From Tragulus kanchil (lineage: Eukaryota > Chordata > Mammalia > Artiodactyla > Tragulidae), in assembly GCA_022376925.1 (NCBI GenBank), contig JAIOJX010000030.1:172727298-172791297 (forward strand): a stretch of 64,000 nt of DNA, read 5' to 3'. This document shows positions 35,394 through 47,135 of this stretch, in pieces. Position numbers and translations under genes: made by a program. How positions within the stretch are numbered: the first letter of the stretch is position 1; each line of letters starts with the position of its first letter. Under the pieces are notes generated by a model that saw nothing but the letters and a program-made list of their open reading frames with translations, was not told the origin of the DNA and searched no databases.

Positions 35394-35745
35394 TTTGCAT
35401 ACAACGGAATAGTATGTAGCAGTTAAAAGGATTGATACATACAATAGCATGGATGAATCTTAAAATAATTACACTGAGTAAAAGAAGCCAAATTACTGTA
35501 CCAGTCCTTTCTCATAACATTTTAGAAAATCTACAGTAATAAAAATATATAAGCAAGCTTGTGTGGATGTCTAGAGAATAACGAAATTAATCTACAGTAA
35601 CACATAAAACAAGTATAAGGAAACTTTGTGGGTGTTGGATATTGCAGTGACAGGTTTCACAAATTTAGTTATGAGTTCAAACTTACCAGAGTGTTTATTT
35701 AAATTATGTGCAGTTTCTTTTACACTATTTATACTTCAAAAAGCT
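35394..35745 (+). mobile_element. L1M-type LINE 3' end
   Basis: The run begins gcatacaacggaatagtatg, then acaatagcatggatgaatct, 'acactgagtaaaagaagcc', and later gtgggtgttggatattgcag and actatttatacttcaaaaag. This is the classic old L1 end, in the same orientation as the ORF2 relic just upstream. Confidence 0.8.
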
Positions 35746-36350
35746 GTTAAAAACCAGCCATCATTTTTTAAAGCTCATAACCTTACTGTTAGTAACTGTG
35801 GTAGTTTTATCTCTTTATTAAAACAAAATTCATGCTTTCAGGGAAGGGGCAAGTAGGGAGGAATTCTAAGAAAGATAAGAATATATTTAGTATAATATAA
35901 TTACTAGCATGATAAGTATCTGATACAACACAGGTAAATTAGTGATTAAAATACAGATTGTGTCCTTAAAAGCACAATCACTATTAGCTAGATTTTCATA
36001 TTGGATAGGTAAATACTCAAATACGTAATAATGAATAAAATATGTTTCTTGTGATATTCTTCTTATACGACTACAATGGTATTTCCCAACTGTATAATAA
36101 TTATGTGTTAACCTCTACAATTCCCTCAAGACTAGGAAAGCCTCCAAGGAAGTAACAGTGACTTTCACTTTTGCATCTCAGCACCCCTACACCAATTTCA
36201 GGTATAAAATCCTGAATAAAGGAACGGATATGTGAATATACAAATACATGAATACAAACATGAATAAATGAGTAGAGAGAGTAGAGTATATAGAGAATAA
36301 AATGAATACTCTCTTATCAAGACCACAGAAATTACTCTTATTTTTTAGTT
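35746..36350. other. no recognised feature
   Basis: AT-rich unique sequence. Frames are short. Confidence 0.5.
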
Positions 36351-36671
36351 CAGAATACATTTTTTAATATATATATATATATAATTAATTTAATATGTAT
36401 ATATTAATTTTGACCTCTTGTACTGGTTTTTTATTTCTTGATTTGTATCCACCTTTATTCTTTGGCCTGTGTGGGCATTCCATTGCAGTGGCCTCTCTCA
36501 CTGCAGAGCACTGGCTGTGGGCGCATGCACTCCAGACACTGGCTCCTAACTGGACACACTGGTCCAGCTGTTCCACAGCATGTGGGGTCTTCCCGGGTCA
36601 GGGATCGAACAGGTGGCCCTTGTGCTGCAAGGCGGACTCTTTACCCCCTGGAAACCCCAGAATACATTTTT
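36351..36671 (-). mobile_element. CHR-type SINE with 14-bp target-site duplication and AT-expanded tail
   Basis: Reversed CHR body (ctttattctttggcctgtgt on the left, head around aaggcggactctttacccc on the right). The flank cagaatacattttt occurs at 36351-36364 and 36658-36671. The head end is altered (ccctggaaacccc in place of ggaccaccagggaagcc). The tail side is an (at)n-rich stretch at 36366-36408 where an A-rich tail is expected. Confidence 0.92.
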
Positions 36672-37411
36672 GAACGTATATATAAATCTGGGCATGTCTA
36701 AATGGATTCAAAATCATGTAAATAAGAGAACTAAGTCTAATCATTAAGGTTAAAGAAAAGAAAAAAGTTTCTCTGTTCTTCATCCTCAATTTCTCTCCAT
36801 AAAACATTCCTAATTAGACAGAACATCAACCTAATTTGAACTGTCCTTTTTCACTCGAAATGTGTTCCCTTTCTACTGTCTTGAGTAAAAGATAAAGAAT
36901 AAGTATTTTTTTAACCTCCTGAGAGGCTGCAGGTTTAATCTAGATGAAGAAAGGGTAAAAGAGAAGTTTGCCATTTTAGGTATCACTTTCAAAGTTCTTC
37001 AAGGCTGTTTTAAGTCACATACCTAAACCTGAAGGTCCCAGGTAGTCTGCTTAGGTATACAGTTTTGAGTCTAGTATCTGTAAGTGGGACATGCAACAAT
37101 GATTTCAACCCATGGGGCTCCCAAGTGAAGCCTGGGTTACCCAGAACCCTGGAACTATTCACATTCAGCCACAAACAAGCCTCTCTAGGGTTTTCCAGGA
37201 TGGTTATCCAATAGAGACAGAGTCAGACAGAAGGTCAAAAGTGGTCTGAGATGAAAGACAGAGTGATAAACCCTGTACCCATGGTCCTAAAGTTTGCTCA
37301 TCATCCAACCAGTGGGTATCATCTAAGCAGCGGGCTGCGAGAGACTGCTAGGACTGCTAACGTTCCACAGCATAGATACAGCAGCTCACAGGTGGGAGTC
37401 CTGGGAAACTT
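36672..37411. other. no recognised feature
   Basis: Mixed sequence with no gene or named repeat visible. A 65-codon frame at 37251 has no recognisable content. Confidence 0.5.
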
Positions 37412-38003
37412 TATCAGCATAGGTTCAGACAGTGACCCCTGTCCCTGACTTCAGGTAGAGATGTGATGACTTTGTAGTGGATGCAGAGGCTCTATCGTAG
37501 CCTGTGCCTTCTACCATCCTTATCTGGAAACACTCATTGGAGCATCCACAAACTTGGAAAGAATCCAACCTCATACACATCATCATCAGATGATACTGCA
37601 ACGAGTCGCTGTGTGACAAGGAAATGAGAAAGAAACTAGATTCTCTTTAAAACATCAGCTTGGGCCAAGCATCTTTTGAAGCAGAGAGATGAGGCAGTGC
37701 GCAGGAGCAGCAGTTACCTGGCTCCCAGCCGCACCACCTCATTTTGATGACCAGCATGCTTAAGACTGTGTACACCCTGCAGCCCTCCTCTGTGCTGAGC
37801 AGCAGCCTGCCTTCAGTGCTACCTTTAAAAAAATCAGCTTGAAAATGTCTGAATGACTGTAAACATTAAAATGTTCTTATTTAATGTGACTATCAAAAAT
37901 TGAAAGACAATGTCACTAAAAGATCCTGATTAGAATTGTAGTCTAACCACTTGAAGACTACTGGTAGAAAACATGTTTGTGGAAGCAAGCACAAGTTTCT
38001 CAT

Positions 38004-38299
38004 AAAAAATCATGAAAGGGCTTCCCTGGTGGTCCAGTGGATAAGGAGTCTGTCTTGCAGTGCAAGGGGCACCAGTTCGATCCCTGGCCCAGGAAGATCC
38101 CACATGCCATGGAGTGGCTGAACCGGTGTATCCAATTACGAGCCACCACTCTGGAGTGCATGCACCCAGAGACGGTGTTCTGCAATGAGAGAGGCCATTG
38201 CAGTGGGAGGTCCACACAGGCCAAAGAATTAAGATGAATGAAAATAAATAAATGAAGGACCAATAAAAAGGCCAAAATTTTTTTTAAAAATCCTGAAAG
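38004..38299 (+). mobile_element. CHR-type tRNA-Glu SINE with target-site duplication (D12 copy 1)
   Basis: A complete copy: gggcttccctggtggtccag, A-box-like ggtccagtggataagga, B-box ggttcgatccc-type (agttcgatccctgg), body to aaataaataaatgaaggacc. The flanks are aaaaatcatgaaag (38005-38018) and aaaaatcctgaaag (38286-38299), one mismatch apart. Confidence 0.95.
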
Positions 38300-39063
38300 A
38301 CATTACAGTATTTGAAAATTTTATGTAAAAAATTATTTGATATTGTCCCCCAGTGGTCTATACTTTATTATAGCTGATTATTTTATATTTTTATTTATAT
38401 TAGTTTTATCATTATTTAATATAAAGGATATTTCATTTTTACCAACCTCATTAGATCCCCTAATTTTATCCTATCAGCATAGGTTCAGACAGTGACCCCT
38501 GTCCCTGACTTCAGGTAGAGATGTGATGACTTTGTAGTGGATGCAGAGGCTCTATCGTAGCCTGTGCCTTCTACCATCCTTATCTGGAAACACTCATTGG
38601 AGCATCCACAAACTTGGAAAGAATCCAACCTCATACACATCATCATCAGATGATACTGCAACGAGTCGCTGTGTGACAAGGAAATGAGAAAGAAACTAGA
38701 TTCTCTTTAAAACATCAGCTTGGGCCAAGCATCTTTTGAAGCAGAGAGATGAGGCAGTGCGCAGGAGCAGCAGTTACCTGGCTCCCAGCCGCACCACCTC
38801 ATTTTGATGACCAGCATGCTTAAGACTGTGTACACCCTGCAGCCCTCCTCTGTGCTGAGCAGCAGCCTGCCTTCAGTGCTACCTTTAAAAAAATCAGCTT
38901 GAAAATGTCTGAATGACTGTAAACATTAAAATGTTCTTATTTAATGTGACTATCAAAAATTGAAAGACAATGTCACTAAAAGATCCTGATTAGAATTGTA
39001 GTCTAACCACTTGAAGACTACTGGTAGAAAACATGTTTGTGGAAGCAAGCACAAGTTTCTCAT

Positions 39064-39362
39064 AAAAAATCATGAAAGGGCTTCCCTGGTGGTCCAGTGG
39101 ATAAGGAGTCTGTCTTGCAGTGCAAGGGGCACCAGTTCGATCCCTGGCCCAGGAAGATCCCACATGCCATGGAGTGGCTGAACCGGTGTATCCAATTACG
39201 AGCCACCACTCTGGAGTGCATGCACCCAGAGACGGTGTTCTGCAATGAGAGAGGCCATTGCAGTGGGAGGTCCACACAGGCCAAAGAATTAAGATGAATG
39301 AAAATAAATAAATGAAGGACCAATAAAAAGGGCCCAAAAATTTTTTTTAAAATCCTGAAAGA
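39064..39362 (+). mobile_element. CHR-type tRNA-Glu SINE (D12 copy 2)
   Basis: The second image of the SINE at 38004-38299, offset by 1060. Its tail (39328-39350) differs by a few bases in the gggccc/A-run/T-run area. Confidence 0.95.
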
Positions 39363-41622
39363 CATTACAGTATTTGAAAATTTTATGTAAAAAATTATTT
39401 GATATTGTCCCCCAGTGGTCTATACTTTATTATAGCTGATTATTTTATATTTTTATTTATATTAGTTTTATCATTATTTAATATAAAGGATATTTCATTT
39501 TTACCAACCTCATTAGATCCCCTAAGTTTATCCTATCACAGCATACAAGTGTCATTTCAGAAGTGTGCCATGAAGTAAAAACAGTGAAAAGTAGTGCCCT
39601 ACTATATAATATCAACATATTAATATTTACAATTAGATAATGTGTTCTAGATTTGAAGGAGCCAGAACCCAGAGGATACCCTTAATCTACCAATTTAGGT
39701 AAATATTCAATTTAAGATTATACATTCCCTAGACCACAAAACAAAGAATATCAGTCTAATGATAAGATTTGAAATCTGTAATGTCATCTGGCAATGTAGG
39801 CCTTAAGGCAGCAAACACTGGTGCTTCATGCATTAATTACCTATCACAGAGCTCTTCAACACAGAGTGGAAATTAATCTCACACAGTTCACTGCTGTAAA
39901 ACTGACTTACATTTCTCATGACACATGCAGAATCTAAAGATTTATAACTATGGAATAGATACACTTTTCATTTAAATGTGGGATCAATCTATTGCCCTGA
40001 GCCAAAAATAACCATGTAAACAACTCTGGTTAAAAAAGAAAAACCCCATATTTATTACATTTTTGTTTCTTGTTCCTTTATCTAAATTTTTTTTCACTTT
40101 ATAAAGCAAAGTATTCCTTGCTCAAAGAGTCAAAAAAAATGTTTTAAGCTTTTATTTTACTTTTAACTTTTACAGAGTTTTGTTGTTTACAGATATGTAT
40201 GATCCCAGATTAGTCATATGTATAAAATTTTTGATGGATGGTGAGGTAGATAGATTCCAAAATTAGGAAGTTAGACAACTGGTTATTTCTGATTTCAACT
40301 CTTATACAAACATTTTTGGTTGAGCATGGATCAAATCACTTCTTTTTCAAGCCAGAGTTTCCTATCAGTAAAAGGAAGGTTTGCATCAAATATTTCTTGA
40401 GTGTTCCTCTGAGCATCATGTGAATCTGATTCTAACTTGTCACAGAAAAATATTTAAGTGAAAATAAATAAATGAAGGACCAATAAAAAGGCCAAAATTT
40501 TTTTTAAAAATCCTGAAAGACATTACAGTATTTGAAAATTTTATGTAAAAAATTATTTGATATTGTCCCCCAGTGGTCTATACTTTATTATAGCTGATTA
40601 TTTTATATTTTTATTTATATTAGTTTTATCATTATTTAATATAAAGGATATTTCATTTTTACCAACCTCATTAGATCCCCTAAGTTTATCCTATCACAGC
40701 ATACAAGTGTCATTTCAGAAGTGTGCCATGAAGTAAAAACAGTGAAAAGTAGTGCCCTACTATATAATATCAACATATTAATATTTACAATTAGATAATG
40801 TGTTCTAGATTTGAAGGAGCCAGAACCCAGAGGATACCCTTAATCTACCAATTTAGGTAAATATTCAATTTAAGATTATACATTCCCTAGACCACAAAAC
40901 AAAGAATATCAGTCTAATGATAAGATTTGAAATCTGTAATGTCATCTGGCAATGTAGGCCTTAAGGCAGCAAACACTGGTGCTTCATGCATTAATTACCT
41001 ATCACAGAGCTCTTCAACACAGAGTGGAAATTAATCTCACACAGTTCACTGCTGTAAAACTGACTTACATTTCTCATGACACATGCAGAATCTAAAGATT
41101 TATAACTATGGAATAGATACACTTTTCATTTAAATGTGGGATCAATCTATTGCCCTGAGCCAAAAATAACCATGTAAACAACTCTGGTTAAAAAAGAAAA
41201 ACCCCATATTTATTACATTTTTGTTTCTTGTTCCTTTATCTAAATTTTTTTTTTCACTTTATAAAGCAAAGTATTCCTTGCTCAAAGAGTCAAAAAAAAT
41301 GTTTTAAGCTTTTATTTTACTTTTAACTTTTACAGAGTTTTGTTGTTTACAGATATGTATGATCCCAGATTAGTCATATGTATAAAATTTTTGATGGATG
41401 GTGAGGTAGATAGATTCCAAAATTAGGAAGTTAGACAACTGGTTATTTCTGATTTCAACTCTTATACAAACATTTTTGGTTGAGCATGGATCAAATCACT
41501 TCTTTTTCAAGCCAGAGTTTCCCTATCAGTAAAAGGAAGGTTTGCATCAAATATTTCTTGAGTGTTCCTCTGAGCATCATGTGAATCTGATTCTAACTTG
41601 TCACAGAAAAAATATTTAAGTG
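39299..41622. repeat. tandem duplication D13 (two copies, offset about 1160)
   Basis: Copy 1 is 39299-40458 and copy 2 is 40459-41622, beginning tgaaaataaataaatgaagg, inside the CHR tail. Copy 2 therefore starts with a headless scrap of SINE tail. Differences are run lengths: T-run near 40088/41250, C-run near 40371/41523, A-run near 40446/41607. The rest is AT-rich sequence without recognised features. Confidence 0.94.
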
Positions 41623-41680
41623 TAAGCATAAGATTTAAGTACACATCTAAGTATAAATCCTGTAGGTATTTATACTAGTT

Positions 41681-43891
41681 ATAAATTCTAACACGGGAAA
41701 GGGACATTATACACTGAATTATCTTGACTTTATGCCATACTGCCTCTAATAAACAGCGAGTTCCCTCCCAGGGAGTCTATACTCTGGGCTAGCAATGCCT
41801 TCTGGGATTGGGAGGATGAATTGATCTCACCCAGTTTACAGGACACAACTTTTCCGATTTGGTACTCGCTCTGTCTCCTACTCATCTTTTTGTCAGGTTT
41901 TTTAAACATTAAGCAAAACCCCTTTGGTACAGAGGTTCCCAGAAGTGGCACACATTTGAACAGTAGAATTCCAATTAACAAACGTGAACATGGACCACAC
42001 ACAGCATGCCCTGCTGGTGTGTTCCTCTCCCCACATCCCTCCCTTTCTCACTGTGTGGCAACTGAAGTGATTTTTCTCAATGGTGTCAAAGTCTGACTTC
42101 TAAGCTGTCTTATTATTTTTAAATCTTTGATAAGCCCACCATAGTTATCCAACTCTTGTCTAGACTGGCAGGTCCTTAATGGCAGATCCCAGGATGAGTG
42201 AGAGACCCGGCAACTGGCCTGGAAGAAACTGTCCATAAAGCACAGACTTGTACTTACGCAGCTCTGTGCATTAATTCAGGATTAGTACATGATAGGACAT
42301 CATACGTGTGAACTGTATTTGCCAGGCAGGGTCAGGGAGAGGCTGCTAATAGCTATGCTAGACCACACTGCATTATAAAAATCTGATTAATCCAAGCAAT
42401 TCCATTCAAAATGGCCAATTAAGGGGGAAAATGCAGTCATTTAGTTCAGTAATTCTACATAAGTCTCTCAGAGACTCCACTGAAATGAAAGCAAAGGGAG
42501 CTGAAGGAAGACAGAGGAAGGTTTTCTTTAAAGCCCAGCATGTGCGCTCCTTTAGCTCCTAAATGTGGGAAGCACTAAAGCACAGTGCTTATGCCTCTGT
42601 ACTCACCTGATCTTGGAGTCAGGCAGGCTAATCTGCACACTGGCTGAAGAGATGGATAACTGATCATAGGCAAACTCTTAACTTGCCTTTTCCTTGGTGT
42701 CTTCATGGGTAAAATGGGGATATTATTGGTACTTACTTCTGAAAAGGTATTGTGAGGATTAGGCAAACTAATAAACAGACAAGAGATAAATTCTAACACG
42801 GAAAGGGACATTATACACTGAATTATCTTGACTTTATGCCATACTGCCTCTAATAAACAGCGAGTTCCCTCCCAGGGAGTCTATACTCTGGGCTAGCAAT
42901 GCCTTCTGGGATTGGGAGGATGAATTGATCTCACCCAGTTTACAGGACACAACTTTTCCGATTTGGTACTCGCTCTGTCTCCTACTCATCTTTTTGTCAG
43001 GTTTTTTAAACATTAAGCAAAACCCCTTTGGTACAGAGGTTCCCAGAAGTGGCACACATTTGAACAGTAGAATTCCAATTAACAAACGTGAACATGGACC
43101 ACACACAGCATGCCCTGCTGGTGTGTTCCTCTCCCCACATCCCTCCCTTTCTCACTGTGTGGCAACTGAAGTGATTTTTCTCAATGGTGTCAAAGTCTGA
43201 CTTCTAAGCTGTCTTATTATTTTTAAATCTTTGATAAGCCCACCATAGTTATCCAACTCTTGTCTAGACTGGCAGGTCCTTAATGGCAGATCCCAGGATG
43301 AGTGAGAGACCCGGCAACTGGCCTGGAAGAAACTGTCCATAAAGCACAGACTTGTACTTACGCAGCTCTGTGCATTAATTCAGGATTAGTACATGATAGG
43401 ACATCATACGTGTGAACTGTATTTGCCAGGCAGGGTCAGGGAGAGGCTGCTAATAGCTATGCTAGACCACACTGCATTATAAAAATCTGATTAATCCAAG
43501 CAATTCCATTCAAAATGGCCAATTAAGGGGGAAAATGCAGTCATTTAGTTCAGTAATTCTACATAAGTCTCTCAGAGACTCCACTGAAATGAAAGCAAAG
43601 GGAGCTGAAGGAAGACAGAGGAAGGTTTTCTTTAAAGCCCAGCATGTGCGCTCCTTTAGCTCCTAAATGTGGGAAGCACTAAAGCACAGTGCTTATGCCT
43701 CTGTACTCACCTGATCTTGGAGTCAGGCAGGCTAATCTGCACACTGGCTGAAGAGATGGATAACTGATCATAGGCAAACTCTTAACTTGCCTTTTCCTTG
43801 GTGTCTTCATGGGTAAAATGGGGATATTATTGGTACTTACTTCTTAAAAAGTTTTGTGAGGATTAGCCAAACTAATAAACAGACAAGAGAT
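41681..43891. repeat. tandem duplication D14 (two copies, offset 1104)
   Basis: Copy 1 is 41681-42785 and copy 2 is 42786-43891, beginning ataaattctaacacgg. Copy 1 has one more G at the start. Near the right end copy 1 reads tctgaaaaggtattgtgagg and copy 2 reads tcttaaaaagttttgtgagg. Frames of 90-91 codons inside overlap on opposite strands and show no domain. Confidence 0.94.
42570..42785 (-). mobile_element. MIR SINE (D14 copy 1, right end cut by the seam)
   Basis: Reversed MIR text: gaagcactaaagcacagtgc, tgatcttggagtcaggcagg, ctaatctgcacactggctga, cttcatgggtaaaatgggga, ttgtgaggattaggcaaact. The order and spacing are right for a nearly full element. Confidence 0.7.
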
Positions 43892-43925
43892 ATGTTGTCT
43901 GTATAGTCAGCACCCAATAAATGGC
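43675..43925 (-). mobile_element. MIR SINE (D14 copy 2, complete right end)
   Basis: The second image of the MIR at 42570-42785. Because unique sequence follows, it continues into tcagcacccaataaatggca, the MIR end missing in copy 1. Confidence 0.7.
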
Positions 43926-44596
43926 AGGGACTGTGTTTTTGTTTATGAGCATGACAATGATGCCATAGGTCTGTTTTAGTCATTATACTGTGATTACACA
44001 TCACATAGGTTGTATCTCCTTGTTCTGGAATTAACATTGCCTCTTTTGGAAATTGCCAAATGGTTCCACAAGTTTTGGTGAGAAACATCTGTGAGCAGCT
44101 CAGAAACAAACATGAAATTAAGATGACCGCTTCCAGAGCAGTCTTTGAAGTATGTATGACTCATTAACAGAAGGGATGCCCCCATGCACTTCCCACTTCC
44201 ATGGGTGCCAATCAGGATCATTGTTGGTTCAAGTTAACCTGAAAGATCTTCAGCAGTTTAGGTCTTTTTAACTCAGTATTTCAGATTGTTTATACCTGCG
44301 ATGTAGTCATGTTAAAAAAAAAAAAAAAAACAAACCACTGACCTGGGACTCAGGGTTTCTGGCTGAAGCTACAGGTAATCAACCAAGCTCAGTTTGCTTC
44401 AGGTTCACAGTTTAGGCTGTGAGAACATTCTCTCCCAAGAACAAGCTAAATATTCTGAATCACTAACGTTTTTCCCATATACCATTCTTTTCAAGAAGTG
44501 GATTCCCCAGTTGTAAACACTGTGATTGGTAATAATTGGTATGTAATGGCTCAATCTCAAATTCAGTTTCAGTTGTGTTATCAGACAGATTTTTCA
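43926..44596. other. no recognised feature; contains an A18-type run
   Basis: A run of about 18 A bases lies at 44313-44330. Frames of 75-90 codons on the minus strand have no recognised content. Confidence 0.5.
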
Positions 44597-45195
44597 GATT
44601 CCTGCTGATAAGAGCTTGGCAGAAAACAGTAAAAACCATGTCTTCCTAATTTTTTTTCTGATATTTTATTATGACACTAAATAATATGTTCATTATTTCC
44701 CTGGAAATACATAAAGCACTTTATATGGTGCATTTTCCATTTGCCCCGACTAAAACATCCAAGTGACTGACAGTTAATTGTAAGAAAACCATTGTAGATA
44801 GAAGTAAAGATTTGTACTGAGATGTTCACTAAAGCATTGTCTACAACTGTGAAAATAAAAACCATATACATTAAAAATTGTATAACAACAGGCATGAAGT
44901 ATTTACTATTACATGGACTACCATTAAACCACTAAAATAATGATGTAGAAAAAAAAATGTGGAAAAGGGGGCTTATGATACTTTTAAAACAAAACAGTAT
45001 ATGCATTATTATTAGATTAGAAAATTTAGTTATTATTCTGGGTCCAACCAGAAGAAAAAAAAAAAACTACAGTTCGTTGAACATGGAAAGTGCAATGATA
45101 CAACTATTAATTAAAAAAGAGGATTAGAGTAAGAAAGGAATATCTAGCAACAAGAGCATTCCAAAACATACTGACTTAGCAGACCTAACAAGAAA

Positions 45196-45440
45196 GCTTC
45201 CCTAGTGATCCAGTGGTTAAGAATCTGCCTGCCAATGCAGGAAACAAGGGTTCTATCCCTAGTCTGGAAAACTCTGCATGTCCCAGGGCAACTAAGATTT
45301 TTCGCCACAACTACTGACCTGCACAGCCTTTGCTCCACGACAAAGAGATAGTCCCTGTTCGCTACAACTACAAAAACCCATGTGTAGCAATGAAGACCCA
45401 ACACAACCAAAAATAAACTAAAAACTGTAAATAAATAATT
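45196..45440 (+). mobile_element. older CHR-type SINE (D15 copy 1)
   Basis: The head is gcttccctagtgatccagtg, then gttaagaatctgcctgccaa and a mutated B-box (ggttctatccc). The body continues with gcaactaagatttttcgcca, cgctacaactacaaaaaccc and gcaatgaagacccaacacaa, ending aataaactaaaaactg. This body differs from the young CHR copies, so it is another, older subfamily. Confidence 0.9.
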
Positions 45441-46385
45441 TTAAAAGATGAGAAAAAAAAAAGGAGATCGAAAGGGAGAGCCATGAACCCCTCAGCTGAG
45501 AAAGAAGGCCTCCTCCCTGCCCAGACTGAGGTCCAGACCTGGTTGAAGACAGCATGACTTGGCTCACCAGAAGGTAAAGAAGTTGCTGTGGTGGAACTTT
45601 CTGGAAATATGTTCTCCTAAACTTGCTGGAAATCCAGCGTCTTTTGGGTTTCAGGAAATGGCTATTCTTCACAGGAGAGTCGGAAGGAAGCTGTTCTCCG
45701 CTGCTAGCTGCTGAAACTCGCTCCAGGAGAAACCTTGAACCGGAGGAGGAGCTGGGGGGGGAGGAATTTTTTTTTTTTTCCCCAAAAAAGATTCCTGCTG
45801 ATAAGAGCTTGGCAGAAAACAGTAAAACCATGTCTTCCTAATTTTTTCTGATATTTTATTATGACACTAAATAATATGTTCATTATTTCCCTGGAAATAC
45901 ATAAAGCACTTTATATGGTGCATTTTCCATTTGCCCCGACTAAAACATCCAAGTGACTGACAGTTAATTGTAAGAAAACCATTGTAGATAGAAGTAAAGA
46001 TTTGTACTGAGATGTTCACTAAAGCATTGTCTACAACTGTGAAAATAAAAACCATATACATTAAAAATTGTATAACAACAGGCATGAAGTATTTACTATT
46101 ACATGGACTACCATTAAACCACTAAAATAATGATGTAGAAAAAAAAATGTGGAAAAGGGGGCTTATGATACTTTTAAAACAAAACAGTATATGCATTATT
46201 ATTAGATTAGAAAATTTAGTTATTATTCTGGGTCCAACCAGAAGAAAAAATAAAAACTACAGTTCGTTGAACATGGAAAGTGCAATGATACAACTATTAA
46301 TTAAAAAAGAGGATTAGAGTAAGAAAGGAATATCTAGCAACAAGAGCATTCCAAAACATACTGACTTAGCAGACCTAACAAGAAA

Positions 46386-46630
46386 GCTTCCCTAGTGATC
46401 CAGTGGTTAAGAATCTGCCTGCCAATGCAGGAAACAAGGGTTCTATCCCTAGTCTGGAAAACTCTGCATGTCCCAGGGCAACTAAGATTTTTCGCCACAA
46501 CTACTGACCTGCACAGCCTTTGCTCCACGACAAAGAGATAGTCCCTGTTCGCTACAACTACAAAAACCCATGTGTAGCAATGAAGACCCAACACAACCAA
46601 AAATAAACTAAAAACTGTAAATAAATAATT
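46386..46630 (+). mobile_element. older CHR-type SINE (D15 copy 2)
   Basis: The second image of the SINE at 45196-45440, offset by 1190. Confidence 0.9.
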
Positions 46631-46939
46631 TTAAAAGATGAGAAAAAAAAAAGGAGATCGAAAGGGAGAGCCATGAACCCCTCAGCTGAGAAAGAAGGCC
46701 TCCTCCCTGCCCAGACTGAGGTCCAGACCTGGTTGAAGACAGCATGACTTGGCTCACCAGAAGGTAAAGAAGTTGCTGTGGTGGAACTTTCTGGAAATAT
46801 GTTCTCCTAAACTTGCTGGAAATCCAGCGTCTAGGGTTTCAGGAAATGCTATTCTTGAGGAGATTTCTCACCTGAGGCACTACTCCAAAACTACTTCACA
46901 GGAGAGTCGGAAGGAAGCTGTTCTCCGCTGCTAGCTGCT

Positions 46940-47135
46940 GAAACTCGCTCCAGGAGAAACCTTGAACCCTAGGAGGAGGAGCTGAGGAGGCCCTCGGGCT
47001 GCGGAGCAGGTGCCGGAGACTCAGCGGTGTGCCTTCCCAGCGAGCACTGGGCCACAGGAGGGGCGCCTCAGCACTGGATCTGGGAGGCAGGCTGCAGGCA
47101 GAGGCCCATACCACTCTGCAGAGTTCCCCAGGTGA
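46940..47135. other. GC-rich patch, unidentified
   Basis: The most GC- and CpG-rich non-SINE stretch in the window: gaggaggccctcgggctgcg, gaggggcgcctcagcactgg and neighbours. A 72-codon frame on the minus strand covers it but shows no domain. It may be a relic of an old retroelement, an untranslated exon or a decayed CpG island, and I cannot tell which. Confidence 0.4.

Larger units (their letters stand above)
37412..39537. repeat. tandem duplication D12 (two copies, offset 1060)
   Basis: Copy 1 is 37412-38471 and copy 2 is 38472-39537, beginning tatcagcataggttcagaca. Copy 1 ends ccctaattttatcc, while copy 2 and a third image in D13 read ccctaagtttatcc. Copy 2 has aagggcccaaaaa at 39328 where copies 1 and 3 have aaggccaaaa. 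Confidence 0.94.
44597..46985. repeat. tandem duplication D15 (two copies, offset about 1190)
   Basis: Copy 1 is 44597-45789 and copy 2 is 45790-46985, beginning gattcctgctgataagagct. Copy 1 decays at its right end: about 45 bases seen in copy 2 (46856-46896) are missing, and a G8 run and a T14 run appear at 45755-45780. The first ~350 bases of each copy look like an old L1 3'-end relic (gagatgttcactaaagcatt, then acaactgtgaaaataaaaac). Confidence 0.93.

Noticed and set aside
41730..43200. Pairs of 90-91-codon frames repeated exactly at two places
   Set aside because: They overlap on opposite strands and repeat only because D14 is duplicated. Conservation between copies here is not selection.
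45418..45841. 137-codon minus-strand frame and 72-codon plus-strand frame near the D15 seam
   Set aside because: They run through the G and T homopolymers at the corrupted seam and are not preserved in the second copy.
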